Shown here one piece after another: positions 47,301 through 58,160 of a stretch of DNA of 64,000 bases. Below the pieces are notes generated by a model. The model had not been told where the DNA came from. It saw only the letters and a program-made list of their open reading frames with translations, and did not search any database. Source of the stretch: Triops longicaudatus (Eukaryota > Arthropoda > Branchiopoda > Notostraca > Triopsidae); contig JAGQDJ010000060.1 of assembly GCA_022885665.1 (NCBI GenBank), forward strand, positions 310,001-374,000, given 5' to 3'. The position numbers were made by a program, and so were the translations under genes. Each line of letters begins with the position of its first letter. Within the stretch, counting starts at the first letter, position 1.

Positions 47301-49243
47301 CACAATACACGTCAAACCGTGAATCGTTGTATAACTGCAGAAATTTCGCAGTCGCCGACTTATCGCTTGAGTGTTTTGCATCAAGGGACACTTTCTCCTT
47401 CTTCGAGGAATTTTTTTACAGTAATACTTGAAGCGTGCATTAAGTATGATAGAAAGCAAGTGCAACTATTTACCAGTGGCGTCGTGCCATAAGGGGCCCG
47501 GGGTGCCCGAGCACCCCCAAAATTTTTGCCATCCTGAGAAAAAAGGTATCACCCTTTTTCAAAATTTGTAAACCTGACAAAAAGTACCACCTTTTTACAA
47601 GAAATTCAAAATCGGGCACCCCCAAATTTTTGAAGTGCACGACGCCACTGCTATGTACCAACGGTGTTTATTGCGCGTAGTCACAGTGACGACATGAACC
47701 TTGTCTTCGAGCAACCGAGATTCCGTATGTGTTCAATTCTCCAGTCTATGTTCATCCAGTTTTTACAAAGGTACATTTTTAGAACTGTCCTTTCATGTCT
47801 AAAGCATTTTAAGTATAAGCTCTAACATTAACGAAAGCAATAGGGAAGCACTTGCGTACTTTTCATCAATGTAGCTACACCCTTGTTGAGACGTACGCAG
47901 TGCAAGCTATATACTTTAAAGGACACTAGAAATTAATTTCATCGATTGCTCTGTGTCGATACGCCCTTCTTTTCCTGCCGTAAATTGATTAGGCTATATA
48001 TACGTAATCATTTGTGGCACGAAGACAAATTACGTAATACCCGCGGGAGCCATTTAGTCTATTACATCTTTTCAGATTCAGTAGAGTCATCTACCGAGGC
48101 CATACGAATTATAGTCGGCCATTTTGACGTACATTGTTTAGAACCTGACACGTCGACCAACAATGAAAATACAAAACGAGCAAGATATTACCAATGACCA
48201 TGGTAGAAATTATACTGAAGTTAAGCACAGAAATTAAGTGAATGTTCGTCTTCTGTAAGTGAATTTTAGGACATTTTATTCATAAATGTGAAATGACATT
48301 GAGTGTCGTCAGACTTTCGGTCATTGACCTAATAGGTCCACAAAGGTGTCTTACTATTACAGCTGGGCTAATTCAATCAAAACATGTCTAGGTGTCCCCT
48401 AAATCATTTTCGTTTGTCTTACTTCTAGGACCATTTTTCTCCGACTAAACGAACAATGCAGCTGATATTCACATATTCTTTACTTTATGATTTTTGACGC
48501 ATAAATTACGACAAGCTTATAAAGTTACCTTCAGTTTTGTGGACTAAACCTTACAAAGATCCATCAATCTTTGAAAGGACTTTCAGTCCGCAGTCATTAA
48601 TCACTGCGAACAGCGCAATTGAAAGCACACGTTGTGAAAATATTTTATATATTCAACCTTTCTTTAGTCGACATTTTTTTATAATTTTTCCATAAATTAT
48701 CTTCTTCTTTGTTCAATAGTTCGGTAAAGGAATCTACTTCGCTGATGTTTGCAGCAAAAGCGCGAATTACTGCCACGCGACGCGGAATAAAAACGTCGGA
48801 TTGCTGGCTTTGTGCCAAGTTTCGCTCGGCAAAAGCCACCCGGTGACGGAAGCCAAGTCGTACGACGATAAACTGCCTCGGGGCACTCATAGCTTAAAAG
48901 GCTTGGGTAAAATGTCCTCCAAAGCCTCCAACTACGTCACGCTGTACGTATTGATATATACTGAAAACACATTCGTCCTTGATATGTTTCGTAGGCTCTT
49001 TTATGATTCCCATAAAAGTAAATTACCCTAGTCTGTATTTTCAACCACTCCCTAGCAGCGCAAGTAGCTAATTCTCGCCTTTTCCGTTCTTTTAGAGACG
49101 ATGAAACGATAATACCCATGGGCCCTTTGGAGCCAGTACCAGATTCCGCCGATTTTGCCTTACAGTACAACGAATTTGTGGTCTACAACCCGAAACAAGT
49201 CCGACTACGGTATCTGGTCCGTATTCACTTCGACTTCAAATAA
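44361..49243 (+). CDS. PARP2: Poly(ADP-ribose) polymerase, PARP2-like (WGR plus catalytic domain), 521 aa, 9 exons
   Basis: Exons are 44361-44406, 44467-44621, 44694-44863, 44978-45246, 45333-45471, 45689-45887, 46048-46263, 48720-48943 and 49096-49243, phase-consistent with GT-AG ends. The product is a DNA-break-activated enzyme that builds ADP-ribose chains from NAD+ in the nucleus. The short basic N-terminus MPKRRAVKRKQTP has no zinc fingers. The WGR domain (about 68-170) contains VWMRWGRVGYKGQMKL. The regulatory helical domain includes VLEMKYDPKKVPLGKLT and YYTRIPHDFGFRVPP. The catalytic domain has LLWHGSRLSNWAGI, APPEAPSTGYM, FGKGIYFADVCSKSANYC, GLGKMSSKASNYVTL and QYNEFVVYNPKQVRLRYL. 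The H370/Y404/E499 triad is complete, so polymer synthesis is expected. It is shorter than human PARP2 (583) because of the N-terminus. Exon 7 starts at the TGAGTAG acceptor; the TTAG seven bases on breaks the frame. Intron 7 is 2456 bp. Confidence 0.94.
46264..48719 (+). other. PARP intron 7 (2456 bp)
   Basis: Much longer than the other PARP introns (60-220 bp). It contains a 177-bp hAT-like element and otherwise AT-rich sequence without a recognised nested gene on either strand. Confidence 0.7.
47474..47650. mobile_element. Non-autonomous hAT-like element (177 bp) in PARP intron 7
   Basis: Ends CAGTGGCGTCGTGC (47474-47487) and GCACGACGCCACTG (47637-47650) are exact inverses. The flanks are CTATTTAC (47466-47473) and CTATGTAC (47651-47658), an 8-bp duplication with one mismatch, as expected of an older hAT insertion. 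The interior has a second inverted pair around GGGTGCCCGAGCACCCCC. Confidence 0.88.
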
Positions 49244-49892
49244 CTGTCCATTCCTATATTTGAGCATTGTTTCACTTGAATTTGCGGTGGATTAATCCAG
49301 AAATACACTTATTTTGCGTGTTGTCGGCCATGAAGGGAATTTCTCGGCAAACGTCTAGGCAGAGAAGGGATGGGACAATGTGGATACATTCGTGCTTTTA
49401 ATTTTTCTCTTCGTGTGCAGACAAAATTCGAGCCCAAAGTTATACGCCTTCGATGGCGTATTATCCTATCAAATAAGTGTTTTGTGTTCCAAGGCAAAAA
49501 CGTACAACCATAAAAACTGGGGCCTCTTCCAGTTGTCCAAAATGAAATGCCGGATACACAATTTGGAAAAGGGGGTGGGACAAAACGTCCATGTACTTTG
49601 ACTTACGGAAACTAGTCGATTCACCTCTTCAGAAAAATACGTAATAGATTTAAAATATCTTACAGTTATACTCCCTGTCGATCCTGGACATTTTCTAGGA
49701 CTAACTTGTGTAAAAAGCTGTATGATTTTTACCAAGTGCTTAGTACCAACAAGAAAAGACAGCGTTGTAAACAGGACGCCATTTTCCTCCGATATGTTTT
49801 GGTCTGAACGGGTTTATACGAGGGGTTACAGAGTTGGCATTTTGAATTATGGGTAGGCCGCAGAATTGCCAAGTCAGTTCTACCTCGTGGTA

Positions 49893-50795
49893 AAAATAGC
49901 TTAGTCCAAAGCGTATTTAATCACCACTTTAAAAGCTCTGAAATCTCTTAGAAAATCAATTGAGTGAATTTGTAACGCGTCTTTGGAGAGTTTATTTTCC
50001 AACTTATCCTCTACACGAAAAGTATTTTTGCCTAATTTTTATGCAGATACATTGAGCTGTACAACGAAATCAACAGAACCCCATTATTGCAAAAAATACC
50101 AAAAAGTCATTTTTTTCTCGTGCATGCTGTACTCTTTTTTAAAAAAAATTTCCCGCTTGTAGTTCGTCGTTTCCACTAACTGTGTGATTTTTTTCCAGTT
50201 TCAAAATGTTGGTAGTTCATTAGTTACGATTTTGTTCAGTTTGTCCCACGAGTCAACTGTCCTATCCCACCTCTACATCACACGTCGTAGCTATTTTTTA
50301 CGACGAAATAAAACCTAATCACATTTTCCCTATAGGATGCATATCTCCGTACGAAAAGTTGCGGTTCGTGGAATGAATTTAATTTAGCGTACTAAACCAT
50401 CACTCTGGAGTTCTAAAATCTCGCATAATATCAATAGAGCGAATTTGTAGCATGTCTTCGGGCAGATTATTTGCTAACTTATCCTCTACGTAAATAGTAT
50501 TTTTGCTTCATTTTTCGTTACACGTGTTGAACGGTACAATGAAGTTAGTAGGACCACTTTCTTCCAAAAATTGCTACAAATTTAGTTTTTATTCTTTTCT
50601 CGTGTACACTGCAATCTTTGTCGACGAAACTTTCCCCATTTGTGCAATACTTTGTTGTATTTACTAGGTGTCTGATCTTTTCCTGCTCCAAAACCTTTGT
50701 TTATGATTTTATTATTGTTAATTCATTAGTTATGATTTTTGTACGGTTTGTCCCGCGTGTCCACTGTCACATCCCTCTTCTACATCCCCCTATCC
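49893..50795. repeat. Two diverged tandem copies of a ~400-bp unit, plus an inverted fragment
   Basis: The unit at about 49893-50275 recurs at about 50385-50795. Shared words in order include GAATTTGTA, AACTTATCCTCTACACGAAA/AACTTATCCTCTACGTAAAT, AGTATTTTTGC, TCTCGTG, TCATTAGTTACGATTTT/TCATTAGTTATGATTTT, and GTTTGTCCC..GTCAACTGTC / GTTTGTCCC..GTCCACTGTC, ending CTCTACAT. The last 85 bp also occurs inverted at about 51124-51210 (GTAGAGGGATGGGGACAGTTGACAC..). GGACAGTTGACNCG is thus a candidate transposon end. Confidence 0.65.
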
Positions 50796-51545
50796 TCCAA
50801 GAGAAAATCTCCTCGCGACGCCCCAGCCATCAGCTTCTTTATGACAAAACATAAGGCCACACCCCAAGTCTGAAGATAAGGTAAAAAATAGAAGCAATTA
50901 CTGCGCTGTGAGTCCCTTTTAGGAAAAAATATCGCGTTGAATGTCTTTTGTCTCGATGGGTCGACACCTGGTAAATGGACCAACTTCTCGAAATATTCAC
51001 GATATCGCACCGTTCATCTTTGAATTAACACTGGTGACTTCATTGCGGTACGACGATATGCCATTATGCCTCGGTATTCATTATAAGTAGACATTCGAGG
51101 AAAACTGACATTTTGTTACTTCATTCCACTGTAGAGGGATGGGGACAGTTGACACGCCGGAAAATCCATACAAAAATCGTAACTTATAAGCTACAAACAT
51201 TTTGAAAATGTAAAAATCAAGCACTTCGTGAATACGACTGTTACCTAGGCAAGGTTTCGTAGAAAATCCCTGACGTATAAGGGAGAGTGGGCATATTCGG
51301 ACTTTTTAAGTTATCTTGCGAAATAGACAAGGAATATTCTTTTAAAATATCACAGGACTTTGTCAACCAGACGGTTCTTGTGGGAAACGAATAACCAATT
51401 ATTTTGCAGTAATTAGGAATTACATGTGTTTGTGTGAAAAAACAGCATGAGTAATTATTTCCAGCTTCATATTAAGTGTCGTTAAGCTTCCAAAGTTACC
51501 CGAAAACTTACATTACCAATGCCGTGGGCAAACAGGCAGAATAGG

Positions 51546-51553
51546 TATAAAAG
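51546..51553 (+). promoter_or_regulatory. TATA box ahead of a small ORF
   Basis: TATAAAAG in AATAGGTATAAAAGTTTTCAG, 85 bases before the ATG at 51631; the following GCAGCTAG text could carry the initiator. Confidence 0.4.
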
Positions 51554-51630
51554 TTTTCAGCAGCTAGAAAGTTGCGTCTTTCTTGTACTCCAAGCTTTCC
51601 ATTTACAATATTTTAATTTAAGTCAACATC

Positions 51631-51846
51631 ATGTTTGGAGCAGATTGGGACAAGGCTGAACTTGTCCTGTCACTAAGAAATAAAAAACAACAAAGTTTAT
51701 TTAAACTGGTAGACATATTGACTCCTCTTTGGTCGTTTTTATTGTTTTCGTGGCTAAGTGATGGCTTCGTGCAAGGTTTTCATCAAGAAGCAAGAGAGAG
51801 AGCTGATCAACAATCGGCTTTGCTCTTCAAGTGCAATACTAGTTAA
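51631..51846 (+). CDS. Possible orphan small protein, 71 aa
   Basis: An ATG-initiated frame of 71 codons follows a canonical TATA box at the right distance for a short leader. It has a charged first third (DWDKAELVLSLRNKKQQ), one hydrophobic stretch (LVDILTPLWSFLLFSWL) that could be a membrane segment, and a polar tail. I recognise no family. There is no poly(A) hexamer close by and codon evidence is weak for so short a frame, so it may be chance. Confidence 0.25.
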   Translation: MFGADWDKAELVLSLRNKKQQSLFKLVDILTPLWSFLLFSWLSDGFVQGFHQEARERADQQSALLFKCNTS

Positions 51847-52501
51847 TACCGTTTCAGGCAAGAAAATTTAAGTTCATTTACCTGAAGGGGCTTGGGGGCT
51901 AGTTTAATCTTATTTTAGGTTTTTAAGAATTATACAATGGCTAACGGAGAATAGAGGTAAACCTGCATCTAGTGGTTATTAAATCAGTTGCTAGTTAAGT
52001 TTCTGGCACGAGTAAAACTTACAAAGCGCGACATGTTACTGGTAACCGGAGTCTTACACTAGTTTTCAAAAGTAGCTTCATAATATACTTACTTACTTTT
52101 ATGTGCTTAATTATTTTTTTCGTACTTACCAGCGCACAAGAAACTCATTGAGAATTACAGAATGTCATTTTCTGTAATGAAACTTGCATTCGTGAGAAAA
52201 GCTATCGCGTGTTTGTGTCTACGACTGGGGGGAGGAGGCTATTATTCGTGTTACGAGCGTGGGAAATGACTTTTACTGTCACGAATCCTCTATTGGCCAT
52301 TATCGAGCGGTGTACAAGGGGTCGGTACCTGGCCCGAAGGCGATACTTTGCTGAATCGAAGTCCACTTGGAAACCAACCTTCACCTTTTCGAACATCAAA
52401 ACGCAGGCGTAACAACATTTTCTATAGCCTCGGGTCACAAGTCATCAAAATCCACCATCCTCAGTTAGCCATTGTTAGTCGTACCTTGAGTGACTGGTTC
52501 G

Positions 52502-55500
52502 ATGGAGGAAAAAGCAGAAGAAAAATGTATCTGCCAAATCTGTACATGCGGGTAAATACAATTCTTGGCTAAAACCATCAGTGTGCATTTTAAGATGTAA
52601 TACTAACCTATAAAACAAGGCTAAGCAATGATTAAGCATACAACCTGTGGGTAAACACAACAATCCGCAAAATTAATGTTAACATGTAGAAGTTAGCTTA
52701 AAGCCTGACAAACACCACATATTTGTTGGCCATGTTTATGTAATGAAACGTGTCATCCTTCGTTTCCAGGCGCCACCGCTGCCCGCGCCACCCGGGGCTT
52801 TCAAGGTTCTCTAACAACGCTTCCTTGTCCGAAAGCTGGCCAGGAATTAGAGCCCGGCAACAAGGTTCCAAAGTCCTGCCGTTAAACGGTACTTTCCGTG
52901 GGCTTACTACCAATCATGAGGATTACCAAGAACATGGCGCTTTGCCACGTGGTGTGGGTTCACGTGCAAGGAGTAATTTACGTCTGGAGGGCGATTTCCA
53001 AGCCAGATCGCGTGCCAGGGAGGATTTCTTGGGTGGCAATGGCGGGAAAAGGAGTTTACACAAACTGAACGATAATTTGCAGCCAGGGGAAGGCGGCATT
53101 GATCACCAAACAACGTTAAAAGGCGACTATAGGGAATATTCCAGCTACGGCAGGCAGTTGGCATCCAGGCCGCGAGATGCCCTTGGAGCGGGCGAGGGAG
53201 AGATGGCCAAAACCAGTAGCGTGATGGATGACTACAAGAAATTTGACGTTAAGCGAGTCGCGGGCAAAAAATGGCAAGAATCGTTGCAAACCGGGGGTGG
53301 GGCTTTCGAGGGTGAAACGACCTTGGGCACGGATTACAAAGAACACGAAAATTACGTACGACCCACCGGAAATCGATTGAAGAGCAGTTTGAAACTAGAG
53401 GGGGATATGACTGGGGCTTCTCATTTGAAAGAGGACTACAAGGAACTGAAAGGCGAGAGGATTGTGCCGAAGAAATTGCAAGATAATTTGACAGCTGGAA
53501 GCGGGAATATTAATTACGAAACTACGTTGGGAACAGATTACAAAGAACATGAAAATTATGTTAGACCGACTGGAAACCGTCTTAAGAGCAGTTTACGTCA
53601 AGAAGGTGAAATGGCTGGTACTTCTCACGTGAAAGAAGATTATATTGAATTTAAACCTGAAAGACCAGTAGTCAAGAAGCATTCTGAAACACTTGGGCCG
53701 GCAGAAGGCAATTTTCAGAGTGAAACTACGTTATCCAACGATTATAAGGAACACGAAAACTACGCAAGACCTAAGGGCAATCGAGTAAAAAGTAGCTTGA
53801 AGCTTCCAGAAGGAGAAATGTCCGGCAATTCTCACGTGAAAGAGGATTATAAGGAATTCAAACCCGAAAGACCAGTAGTTACGAAACATTCAGAAACTCT
53901 TGGACTATCTGAAGGACAGTTTCAAAGTGAAACAACACTTTCGAATGATTATAAAGAACACGAGAACTACGTGCGACCTACTGGCAATCGTCTTAAAAGC
54001 AGTTTACGTCAAGAAGGCGAAATGAACGGTATTTCACACGTAAAAGACGACTACAAGGAATTTAAACCAGACAGACCAGTCGTGAAAAAGCTACAAGAAA
54101 ATCTTGGACCGGCAAAAGGCAACTTTCAGAACGAAACTACGTTGTCTACCGATTACAAAGAACACGAAAATTACGTTCGTCCTGTTGGCAACCGAGTAAA
54201 AAGCAGCTTAAGGCTTCCAGAAGGTGAAATGTCCGGTAATTCTCATGTAAAAGAGGATTACAAGGAATTTAAGCCCGAAAGATTTGTTGCGAAAAAGCAT
54301 TCGGAAACTCTCGGGCCAGCACAAGGCAAATTCCAAGGTGAAACAACGCTATCTAGTGACTTCAAAGAGCACGAGAACTACGTTCGACCTACTGGGCAAC
54401 GACTAAAGAGCAGTTTACATCAAGAAGGCGAAATGAACGGCATTTCTCACGTCAAAGATGATTACAAGGAGATTAAACCTGAGCGGCCTGTCGTTAAAAA
54501 GCACGCAGAAACCCTAGGACCGACAGAAGGGAATTTTCAAGGTGAAACGACGCTATCTAGCGACTTTAAAGAACATGAAAAGTACGTTAGACCTATTGGC
54601 AACCGAGTTAAAAGTAGTTTACGCCTTCCAGAAGGAGAAATGGCTGGTATTTCTCATGTAAAAGACGATTTTAAAGAATTTAAACCTGAAAGACCGACAG
54701 TTAAGAAGCATTCAGAAACTCTCGGACCATCTGAAGGACAATTCCAAAGTGAAACAACGTTATCGAACGATTTTAAAGAACACGAGAACTACGTTCGACC
54801 TACTGGACAACGTCTAAAGAGTAGTTTACGTCAAGAAGGCGAAATGACCGGTATTTCACACGTCAAAGACGACTACAAAGAATTTAAACCTGATCGGCCA
54901 ATAGTGAAAAAGCACCAAGAATCTCTTGGACCAGCAGAAGGTAATTTCCAGAATGAAACTACATTGTCGAACGATTATAAGGAGCACGAAAAGTACGTTC
55001 GTCCTATTGGCAATCGAGTAAAGAGCAGCTTAAGGCTTCCAGAAGGTGAAATGTCCGGTAATTCTCACACAAAAGACGACTATAAGGAATTTAAGCCCGA
55101 AAGACCAATAATTAAGAAACATTCAGAAACTCTTGGACTATCTGAAGGACGATTTCAAGGTGAAACGACCCTTTCCAACGATTACAAAGAGCACGAGAAC
55201 TACGTTCGACCTACTGGACAACGACTGAAGAGCAGTTTGCGTCAAGAAGGTGAATTGGCCGGCATTTCACACGTAAAAGACGACTTTAAAGAATTCAAAC
55301 CTGAAAAACGTGTAGCAAACAAGCACCAAGATACGCTTGGAGCTGACGAAGGCGATTTTCAGCACCAAACTACCTCGAATGATGATTTCAAAGAACACTC
55401 CAATTATGCTCGACAGATTCTTCAAAGGCCGAAAGACAGTCTAGGTGGCGCTGAAGGCGACATGGACACGGTTACCAACAACATGGACGATTTTAAAGAG

Positions 55501-56853
55501 TTTAACACTGAGCGACGGCGAGGCAAAAAATTGGCGGAAAATCTGGAAACTGGAGGAGGCGCGTTTCAAGGCGAAACAACGCTAAGTAGCGATTACAAAG
55601 AGCACGAAGGTTACAAAAGACCTACTGGTAACCGAGTGAAAAGCAGTTTGCGTTTAGAAGGCGATTTAGCCGGTACCTCGCATGTAAAAGACGACTACAA
55701 GGAGTTTAAACCAGACAGGCCAGTAATGAAGAAGTTACAAGAAAATCTTGGACCGGCAGAAGGCAACTTCCAAGGTGAAACAACCTTATCTAGCGACTAC
55801 AAAGAACACGAAAAATACGTTAGACCTACTGGTAATCGAGTAAAAAGCAGCATAAGGCTTGCAGAAGGCGAAATGGACGGTATATCTCATTCTAAAGACG
55901 ATTATAAGGAATTTAAGCCGGAAAGACCCGTTGTGAAGAAATTACAGGAAAATCTTGGACCGTCTGAAGGACCATTTCAAAGTGCAACGACACTATCTAG
56001 CGATTATAAAGAACATGAAAATTATGTTCGCCCTACTGGACAACGTCTCAAGAGTAGCTTACGTCAAGAAGGTGAATTAGCCGGCACTTCCCATGTAAAA
56101 GAAGACTACAAGGAATTTAAACCCGAAAGACCAGTCGTGAAAAAGCATAAAGAAACTCTCGGACCGTCCGAAGACCAATTTAAAGGCGAAAGCACATTAT
56201 CGAGCGATTATAAAGAGCACGAAAAGTATGTTCGCCCTGTTGGTACTCGCCTGAAAAGCTCGTTGCGCTTAGAAGGCGATTTGTCCGGTACTTCCCATGT
56301 CAAGGAAGACTTTAAAGTATTCAAACCTGAGCGACAGTTGCCTTTCAAGCAGCAGGATTCGTTAAGCGCAGCTGCTGGAGAAGAATTCCAACGACACACC
56401 ACTTCAAAAGACGATTTCAAGGATCCGTCTACTTCACATTACGCGCGGACAAGCTTGTCTAAGCCTAAGGACAGTTTGGGTGACGCTGAAGGCGAAATTT
56501 CGAAAACGACCGTTAAAATGGAAGATTTCAAGCGACCGAGTTCGAAAACTTTGAAAGAATCTAGGACTATTTTGCAACCTATTGGTTCTTTAGGCCGTGT
56601 CACTTCTGGCGGCAGTAATACTGACAACCGTAATCGCGCACGGCGCGAAACCTTCTCCAAGACAGGCAGAGCCATCTTGGGTCAAGACGCAGACGCGGCT
56701 TCGGGTATTACTTCGCTTTACAAAGACACTTTTACGTTACCTAAAGTGGAGTATTGCCCCGCTGAAAAGCTGCACCAGCCTGAGAAATCGGGTTATGTCT
56801 TCGTGCGCAAGGATGAAAATCACCATTTCTACTTGCCTGTGATATCAACCTAA
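52502..56853 (+). CDS. SAXO/MAP6-family microtubule-stabilising protein, 1377 aa, 2 exons, 36 modules
   Basis: Exons are 52502-52551 and 52770-56853. The tiny first exon encodes MEEKAEEKCICQICTC and splices in phase to GRHRCPRHPG, giving the cysteine motif CICQICTCGRHRCP found at the N-terminus of SAXO1/2 and MAP6. Family members bind microtubules through Mn modules in axonemes, centrioles or neurons. The rest is 18 tandem double units of about 68 residues. Each has one half like TTLSSDYKEHENYVRPTG and one like SHVKDDYKEFKPERP, so about 36 D(Y/F)K modules in all. Vertebrate SAXO proteins are about 400-470 aa, so this is a large expansion. The modules keep protein sequence while synonymous positions vary, which indicates selection. 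The C-terminal 110 residues are non-repetitive and end FYLPVIST. The frame upstream of 52770 lacks an ATG, which supports the spliced start. SCAP follows on the same strand. Confidence 0.92.
53518..55290 (+). repeat. Higher-order 411-nt repeat inside the SAXO-like exon
   Basis: Double units alternate between type A (204 nt, with RLKSSLRQEGEM) and type B (207 nt, with RVKSSLRLPEGEM, one extra proline). Examples start at 53518 (A), 53722 (B) and 53929 (A). The A-B pair repeats about four and a half times, so the array probably grew by duplicating four modules at once. Units outside this block do not alternate. Confidence 0.8.
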
Positions 56854-56928
56854 GATTAAATTGCAATGTCTTCTTCAATAGGACCTTTTCACTTTTAAGG
56901 TGTGCAAGAAACTGTACCTATCTAAAGC

Positions 56929-56934
56929 AATAAA
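56929..56934 (+). terminator. Poly(A) signal of the SAXO-like gene
   Basis: AATAAA in AAAGCAATAAAAAATTA, 76 bases after the stop codon. Confidence 0.75.
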
Positions 56935-58160
56935 AAATTATTACGAAAGAGCGTTTGATACACGGAAAGTTAATTGTTTTTCAAGCAGGGCCTAACCCAG
57001 AATATTTTCGGTGGGCTTAAGCGAAAGTAATAAGTGAAAAACTAGCATTATCCTCTGCCGGCAACATAGAAATACCTGGTTGTGATCCCTCGAATCACCT
57101 GTGGCCTCTTTCAGGGGAGCTGTCTAGTTCTCTCGAGCTGTTGAACACTACGGATTTTCAGAATTTTTCGCTTTTCCTTGCTTACGGGGAAGAAAAATCT
57201 ATTATCTAACTTGCACTTTGTCAGGAACATAGTCAGGAACTGGATACAGAGTGTTAAGTTGTCAGTGATTGCAGAACTGATGTGACGGAAGACGGGTCTG
57301 CTGTAGAAAAAGTAAGTCACTGACTACGGAATCGAGAAACTCGCGAATACGGCCTAATAATTTGTCGTTAAGTATCTTACTTTACTTTCTATTTCTTTCT
57401 ATTTCTTTTTAGTGTAGTTTATTCTTTATAGCTTTGCATCGATTACTGTTAAGTTCTACTTTTGTATTTATCAATGTTTTTCTTTTTGTTGCATGAAAAG
57501 GATACATATAGTGAGATTATGTTGAGTTTTTTTTATTTTATTGTATGTTATGCGTTTTGTATTCTATTTGTTTTGTATTTTTGGATCTGAAGCTAATCAT
57601 GGGATTTGGATTTCATGACGCACTATATCTTTTGCTCATTGACACGTATATTTACATAAATAAGCTTATTTTATTTATTTATAATATTTATTCCTTACAT
57701 TATTTATCTTTCATTATTTACCTTATTTCTTATATTACCAATTATTTATACACGCATAGTTACAACGAACTTTTACTGTAATGCTTGAAACTAGCGGGGG
57801 TAATTTCTAACGCATACGGAACCAATTAATGAAAAGAAAAGAATCTCAAAGAAAAAACATTGCAACTCCAGAGTTTCACGCGGCGTAGCGAAGAATGTCA
57901 TAGGGTGGATTTCCACCATAAAACTTACAGATGGTTGTGTAGTGGCGAACTGAAATGTGCGAATTGTCAGTGCAGCGCTGGAGTGGCGATTTGCTCAACG
58001 GTGCGCACCCTAGCGAAAGTAGACTTTCCTAGTGGCGAGTCAGCTCTCACCCTCAGAATCCTAACCAGCAATCCAACTTCCCTGATCCGTTTCGCGGGTT
58101 GCCGTTTGAAATCCAGCTGCGTCACGAACGCGGGTTCTGTTTTGGTTTGTGGATAAAAGC
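56935..58160. other. Spacer between the SAXO-like gene and SCAP
   Basis: AT-rich sequence up to about 57800, then a more GC-balanced stretch (about 57870-58160) that is probably SCAP promoter and 5' leader. Open frames in it match nothing I know. Confidence 0.4.

Larger units (their letters stand above)
49244..52501. other. Repeat-rich intergenic region between PARP and the SAXO-like gene
   Basis: Apart from the repeats and the small ORF listed separately no gene was recognised. The first part is PARP 3' UTR and spacer. No AATAAA hexamer was noticed close to the PARP stop. Confidence 0.4.

Noticed and set aside
52750..52769. Start of the SAXO-like protein at the GTG at 52750
   Set aside because: Those bases form the end of an intron (CGTTTCCAG). 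The spliced exon 52502-52551 gives an ATG and the family cysteine motif in phase.
57860..58156. 98-aa frame just before SCAP
   Set aside because: Cys/Ser-rich chance frame on what is probably SCAP 5' leader; no splice link and no known family.
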